This document shows positions 5,010 through 5,653 of a DNA stretch of 5,653 nucleotides, piece after piece. Source of the stretch: Verrucomicrobia bacterium GWC2_42_7 (lineage in GTDB: Bacteria > Verrucomicrobiota > Verrucomicrobiia > Opitutales > GWC2-42-7-A); NCBI GenBank assembly GCA_001831055.1, contig MIDO01000050.1, positions 1 through 5,653 on the forward strand. Reading direction: 5' to 3'. The notes under the pieces were generated by a model. That model did not search any database, was not told the DNA's origin, and saw nothing but the letters and a program-made list of their open reading frames with translations. Each line of letters opens with the position of its first letter. Positions within the stretch are counted from its first letter, which is position 1. The position numbers and the translations under genes are program-made.

Positions 5010-5653
5010 ATGAAAAGTAAGGCATTGATTCTTGTGATATTTTGTTTCCCGTTGTTCATTTGTAGTCTGGATGCAGGATGGAGTTTTGGTACTTTTAGAA
5101 TGAAATACATGGCGGTTAAAGAGCATGAATCGGTAGCTAAAGATGCTGAAAGTTTAAGGTGTGTTCAGCAAGAAATAAAAGAGTGTCAAGATAACATGCC
5201 TTCTGTCATAATTGATCAAGTTAGAAAAGAACTTGCAGCGATGTCCAAAAGTGTGGGTGTTCGTTTGGCTGCACTAGGTGCGGGTCCGGGGGCTGCAAGT
5301 GGGGATGCAGCGGTTCTCCGTGCTGCTGAAGCAGCAGCGAAAGCTGAAGCTGAGTATAACAAGTTCAACGCGGAACAAGTTTCTCTCCTATCAAATGCTA
5401 AGGCTGCTGAGGGGCGAGGGAGTTATGAAGAAGTAATACGACTAACAGCGCAAGCCATTACGCGGGAGTTAGATAGTACAGCTAGCATTCCTCCAAGATT
5501 TAAAGTAGAAACAGAGGCAAGATTGAATGACTTAATATCAATGAGTGAGCACGCAGAAGCGGCTGCCAAAGCAAAACAAGAGGAAGAACGGAAAGAGCAA
5601 GAACGCAAAGCTGCAGAAGAAAAGAGAAAACAAGAAGAAGCTGCAAGGATCAA
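5010..5653 (+). CDS. Partial exported modular protein with charged coiled coil (paralogue of 2162-3730)
   Basis: Open from ATG 5010 to the window edge (214 residues visible, no stop), so the 3' end is missing. In order: a signal peptide with hydrophobic core 5-19 and likely cleavage after LDA (residue 22). Module B (41-86) contains DAESLR and ECQDNMPS. An Ala/Gly-rich linker spans about 87-122. Module A (124-182) contains KAAEGRGSYEEVIRLT. A Lys/Glu/Ala-rich helix begins near 183 (QEEERKEQERK), resembling TolA-like or single-helix stretches. Modules A and B match the 522-residue protein at 29/58 and 22/46 residues but in the opposite order. The ATG is in the same frame as the barrel gene, with no stop in between after that gene's TAG. 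No Shine-Dalgarno is evident. A later ATG (residue 31) would lose the signal peptide. Function unknown; export is well supported. Confidence 0.85.
   Translation, partial: MKSKALILVIFCFPLFICSLDAGWSFGTFRMKYMAVKEHESVAKDAESLRCVQQEIKECQDNMPSVIIDQVRKELAAMSKSVGVRLAALGAGPGAASGDAAVLRAAEAAAKAEAEYNKFNAEQVSLLSNAKAAEGRGSYEEVIRLTAQAITRELDSTASIPPRFKVETEARLNDLISMSEHAEAAAKAKQEEERKEQERKAAEEKRKQEEAARI

Noticed and set aside
5423..5653. Minus-strand open frame, Ser/Ala/Cys-rich, at the window end.
   Set aside because: It is the antisense shadow of the Glu/Lys/Ala-coding helix region of the partial gene starting at 5010, which has a signal peptide and a paralogue.

Overview
The window looks like bacterial, Gram-negative DNA of moderate GC content. 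The best evidence is an outer-membrane beta-barrel protein with a signal peptide and a C-terminal Phe, together with a YgiQ-type radical SAM enzyme. Lineage-specific secreted proteins and palindrome-bearing intergenic repeats would suit a host-associated bacterium, possibly an alphaproteobacterial endosymbiont. That placement is an inference from style only. No rRNA, tRNA, CRISPR array, transposase or phage gene was seen.

Layout, all genes on the + strand. (1) 1-174: intergenic DNA carrying an inverted, edge-truncated copy of a repeat element (copy 1). (2) 175-1854: ygiQ-like radical SAM protein. (3) 1855-2161: intergenic DNA that is mostly repeat copy 2, then a strong ribosome binding site. 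(4) 2162-3730: unrecognised exported protein of 522 residues with Ala and Ser homopolymer linkers and a Cys-containing C-terminal domain. (5) 3731-4289: intergenic DNA with repeat copy 3, two long near-perfect hairpins and a candidate promoter. (6) 4290-4982: small outer-membrane barrel protein. (7) 5010 to the window end: a second exported protein, cut by the edge, starting 27 nt after the barrel gene and in the same frame.

The most interesting signal is that genes 4 and 7 share two modules of about 46-58 residues (48-50% identical by hand alignment) in opposite order. The 522-residue protein has A then B, the partial protein has B then A, and each pair is separated by an Ala-rich linker. 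This points to a modular exported family built by shuffling. The barrel gene lies between the two members and may be co-transcribed with the second. The second signal is a roughly 170-200 bp intergenic element, present in all three long gaps. It has a conserved hairpin with compensatory base-pair change, a conserved 9-nt CCGAAAAGG block, and a second hairpin whose position is kept while its sequence is not. No function can be assigned to the exported family from this window.
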